64,000 nucleotides of DNA from assembly GCA_016219425.1 (NCBI GenBank), contig JACRNB010000008.1:227248-291247 (forward strand), read 5' to 3'. Positions within the stretch are counted from its first letter, which is position 1. Every line of letters begins with the position of its first letter. Under the pieces are notes generated by a model. The model made no database searches and was not told where the DNA came from. It saw only the letters and a program-made list of their open reading frames with translations. The stretch is from Betaproteobacteria bacterium. Lineage in GTDB: Bacteria > Pseudomonadota > Gammaproteobacteria > Burkholderiales > Thiobacillaceae. The position numbers were made by a program, and so were the translations under genes. This document shows positions 61,970 to 64,000 of this stretch, piece by piece.

Positions 61970-63499
61970 TCAATGCCCTGCGAGCGGAATCTTGCCGATC
62001 CGCATACGCCACTCGCGCGGACCCGATTCATGCACCGATTCGCCGCTGCTGTCCACCGCCACGGTCACCGGCATATCCACCACCTCGAACTCGTACACCG
62101 CCTCCATGCCCAGTTCCGGGAAGGCCAGCACGCGCGCCGCCTTGATCGCCTTCGACACCAGATAGGCCGCCCCGCCCACGGCGATGCAATACACCCCGCC
62201 ATGCGCGCGGAGGCTGGCAATCGTCCCCGGCCCGCGTTCCGACTTGCCCACCATGCCGATCAGGCCCACCTGCTCGCCCAGCATCAGCTCGGTGAACTTG
62301 TCCATGCGCGACGCCGTGGTCGGGCCGGCGGGGCCCACCGCCTCGTCCCGCACCGCGTCCACCGGGCCGACGTAGTAGATGAAGCGGTTGCGGAAATCCA
62401 CCGGCAGCGGCTCGCCCCGCGCCACCATATCGGCGATGCGCTTGTGCGCCGCATCGCGCCCGGTGAGCAGCTTGCCGGATAGCAGGAGCTGTTCCCCCGC
62501 GCGCCACTGCGCGGTATCCGCCTTGGTCAAGGCATCCAGATTCACCCGCCGCGAGCGCGCCGGGCCATCCCACGCCACCTCGGGCCAGGCGGACAGGGGC
62601 GGCGGGGTGAACGCCGCCGGGCCGGAGCCGTCCAGGGTGAAATGGACATGCCGCGTCGCCGCGCAATTGGGGATCAGCCCCACCGGCAGGCTGGCGGCGT
62701 GGGTCGGGTAATCGAGAATCTTCACGTCCAGCACCGTGGTCAGCCCGCCCAGGCCCTGCGCGCCGATGCCCAGGTCGTTCACCTTCTCCATCAACTCCAG
62801 GCGCAGCTCCTCGGCGCGGTTGCGCGGCCCGCGTGCGCGCAAGGCCTGGATGTCGATGGGCGCCAGCAACGCCTCCTTCGCCAGCAGCAACGCCTTCTCC
62901 GGCGTGCCGCCGATGCCGATCCCCAGGATGCCCGGCGGACACCAGCCCGCCCCCATCCTGGGCAACACCGAGAGCACCCAGTCCACCAGGGAATCAGACG
63001 GATTCAACACCGTGAACTGCGCCTTGTTCTCCGAGCCGCCGCCCTTGGCCGCGCACGTCACCTCGACCCGGTCGCCGGGGACGATCTCGTAATGGATCAC
63101 CGCCGGGGTGTTGTCGCGCGTATTCCTGCGCGCCCCCGCCGGGTCTGCCAGCACCGAGGCGCGCAGCGGGTTGTCCGGATTCAGATAGGCGCGGCGCACG
63201 CCCTCGTTGACCATCTCGTCCACGCTCATCGCCCCCTCCCAGCGCGCGTCGCGCCCCACCTTGAGGAACACCACGGCGATGCCCGTGTCCTGGCACAGGG
63301 GGCGACGCCCCTCCGCGCACAGGCGCGAGTTGATCAGGATCTGCGCCAGGGCGTCCTTCGCGGCGGGGGATTCCTCGCGCTCGTACGCGGCCTTCACGGC
63401 CTCCACGAAATCGAGCGGGTGGTAGATGGAGATGAACTGGAAGGCGTCGGCGACGGACTGGATGACATCTTCCTGGCGGATGACACGTTGGGCGGACAT
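61970..63499 (-). CDS. fumA: Fumarate hydratase class I
   Basis: The 509-residue [4Fe-4S] enzyme interconverts fumarate and malate in the citric acid cycle. The alpha-like half contains 'RPLCQDTGIAVVFLKVGRDA' with a cluster cysteine, 'CAAKGGGSENKAQF' and 'GWCPPGILGIGIGGTPEKAL' with another; the beta-like half has 'EAVGPAGPTTASRMDKFTEL' and 'RAHGGVYCIAVGGAAYLVSK'. Both halves are fused in one chain, as in FumA/FumB. It lies 12 bases before the NfeD gene. Confidence 0.93.
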   Translation of the reverse strand: MSAQRVIRQEDVIQSVADAFQFISIYHPLDFVEAVKAAYEREESPAAKDALAQILINSRLCAEGRRPLCQDTGIAVVFLKVGRDARWEGAMSVDEMVNEGVRRAYLNPDNPLRASVLADPAGARRNTRDNTPAVIHYEIVPGDRVEVTCAAKGGGSENKAQFTVLNPSDSLVDWVLSVLPRMGAGWCPPGILGIGIGGTPEKALLLAKEALLAPIDIQALRARGPRNRAEELRLELMEKVNDLGIGAQGLGGLTTVLDVKILDYPTHAASLPVGLIPNCAATRHVHFTLDGSGPAAFTPPPLSAWPEVAWDGPARSRRVNLDALTKADTAQWRAGEQLLLSGKLLTGRDAAHKRIADMVARGEPLPVDFRNRFIYYVGPVDAVRDEAVGPAGPTTASRMDKFTELMLGEQVGLIGMVGKSERGPGTIASLRAHGGVYCIAVGGAAYLVSKAIKAARVLAFPELGMEAVYEFEVVDMPVTVAVDSSGESVHESGPREWRMRIGKIPLAGH

Positions 63500-63556
63500 G
63501 GCGCGCTCCTGAAACGATGAACCCGAATTGTTCCCCAGAGCGAGCGACTCCGGGGC

Positions 63557-64000
63557 TCAGCCTTCTCCCAGCAGGGCCGTCAGATACGCCCCGTACTCAG
63601 TGCTCGACAACTGCGCCGCCAGCCGCGCCAGCGCATCCGCGCCGATCCAGCCGCGGCGGTAGGCGATCTCCTCCGGCGCGGCGATCTTCTGGCCCTGGCG
63701 ATGTTCCAGGGTCTGGATGAACTGGCTCGCCAGCAGCATGGCGTCGTGGGTGCCGGTATCGAGCCAGGCGAAGCCGCGCCCCATGACCTGCACGCGCAGC
63801 CGACCCTGTTCCAGATAGGCCCGATTGACGTCGGTGATCTCCAGTTCGCCGCGCGGCGAAGGGCGGATGTCCCGCGCGATCTGAACCACCTGGTTATCGT
63901 AGAAATACAACCCCGTCACGGCGTAACGCGACTTGGGATGCGCGGGCTTCTCCTCCAGGCTGACGGCCTGGCCGGCGGCGTCGAAGGTCACCACCCCGTA
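63557..64000 (-). CDS. rmlA: Glucose-1-phosphate thymidylyltransferase RmlA, C-terminal part (5' truncated by window edge)
   Basis: The frame is open to the last base, so only about 147 C-terminal codons are present. They include '[20 protein letters not shown]' (substrate-binding EKP), '[20 protein letters not shown]', '[20 protein letters not shown]' and the end '[13 protein letters not shown]', all hallmarks of RmlA/RfbA. The enzyme makes dTDP-glucose for rhamnose synthesis. The N-terminal nucleotide-binding half and any rmlBCD partners lie beyond the window. Confidence 0.94.
   Translation of the reverse strand, partial: YGVVTFDAAGQAVSLEEKPAHPKSRYAVTGLYFYDNQVVQIARDIRPSPRGELEITDVNRAYLEQGRLRVQVMGRGFAWLDTGTHDAMLLASQFIQTLEHRQGQKIAAPEEIAYRRGWIGADALARLAAQLSSTEYGAYLTALLGEG

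Overview
The window is GC-rich, densely coded chromosomal DNA from a betaproteobacterium, most likely a chemolithotrophic or facultative sulfur oxidiser. Three things point to the class: the block ilvI-ilvH-ilvC-psd-pssA-leuA on one strand, the divergent yggS/pilT-pilU locus, and the tol-pal cluster joined to queE-queC. Sulfide oxidation is indicated by a flavocytochrome c sulfide dehydrogenase (fccAB), with SoxW-like thioredoxins and a YeeE/TsuA-type sulfur transporter in support. The genus cannot be read from the sequence. There is no rRNA, CRISPR array, transposase or prophage.

Layout. 1-957: end of a BatD-like gene. 1046-3425: an octaheme lipoprotein cytochrome divergent from a PadR regulator, with paired palindromes between them. 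3429-8433: chromate-resistance operon (chrB, chrA, chrC-type superoxide dismutase, chrE-type rhodanese, a stand-alone ChrB C-terminal domain, an MFS transporter). 8470-8849: three tandem ~125-bp repeats that run into the end of a double-thioredoxin gene. 10014-12511: WrbA-like flavoprotein, HugZ-like protein, DUF2069 protein and a membrane monoheme cytochrome. 12574-19406: leucine/isoleucine/valine and phosphatidylethanolamine synthesis, then two tRNA-Lys genes. 19461-21304: TlpA-like thioredoxin and sulfur transporter. 21365-27926: queC, queE, cpoB, pal, tolB, tolA, tolR, tolQ, ybgC. 27923-30889: DUF4143 ATPase, ruvB and a VapBC-like pair. 30969-34518: senB-like glycosyltransferase, rlmH, maf, rng. 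34525-38855: histidine kinase, receiver-TPR protein, dynamin-like GTPase. 38852-44056: yggU, yggT, proC, rfaH, yggS and divergent pilT-pilU. 44027-46253: TauE/SafE exporter, glycine-zipper lipoprotein, PfkB kinase. 46355-53917: the ccmABCDEFGHI cytochrome c maturation operon, interrupted between ccmE and ccmF by a tiny HicB-like gene, a GIY-YIG gene and two inverted-repeat elements. 54085-59405: octaheme nitrite reductase, fccB, fccA and two divergent diheme cytochromes. 59469-64000: PBP7-type peptidase, SPFH and NfeD proteins, class I fumarase and the end of rmlA.

How it fits together. The ccm operon attaches heme to at least six c-type cytochromes encoded here. Beside it, an octaheme nitrite reductase of the Thioalkalivibrio TvNiR type (CXXCK heme and a Tyr-X-Cys pair) lies downstream of fccAB on the same strand, and a perfect-arm FNR-type box lies between fccA and the diheme c4-like cytochromes. 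The sequence therefore suggests an oxygen-regulated chain linking sulfide oxidation to six-electron nitrite reduction. Palindromic repeats of at least five families lie in many gene gaps, and in three places they supply a gene's stop codon, C-terminus or 5' flank.
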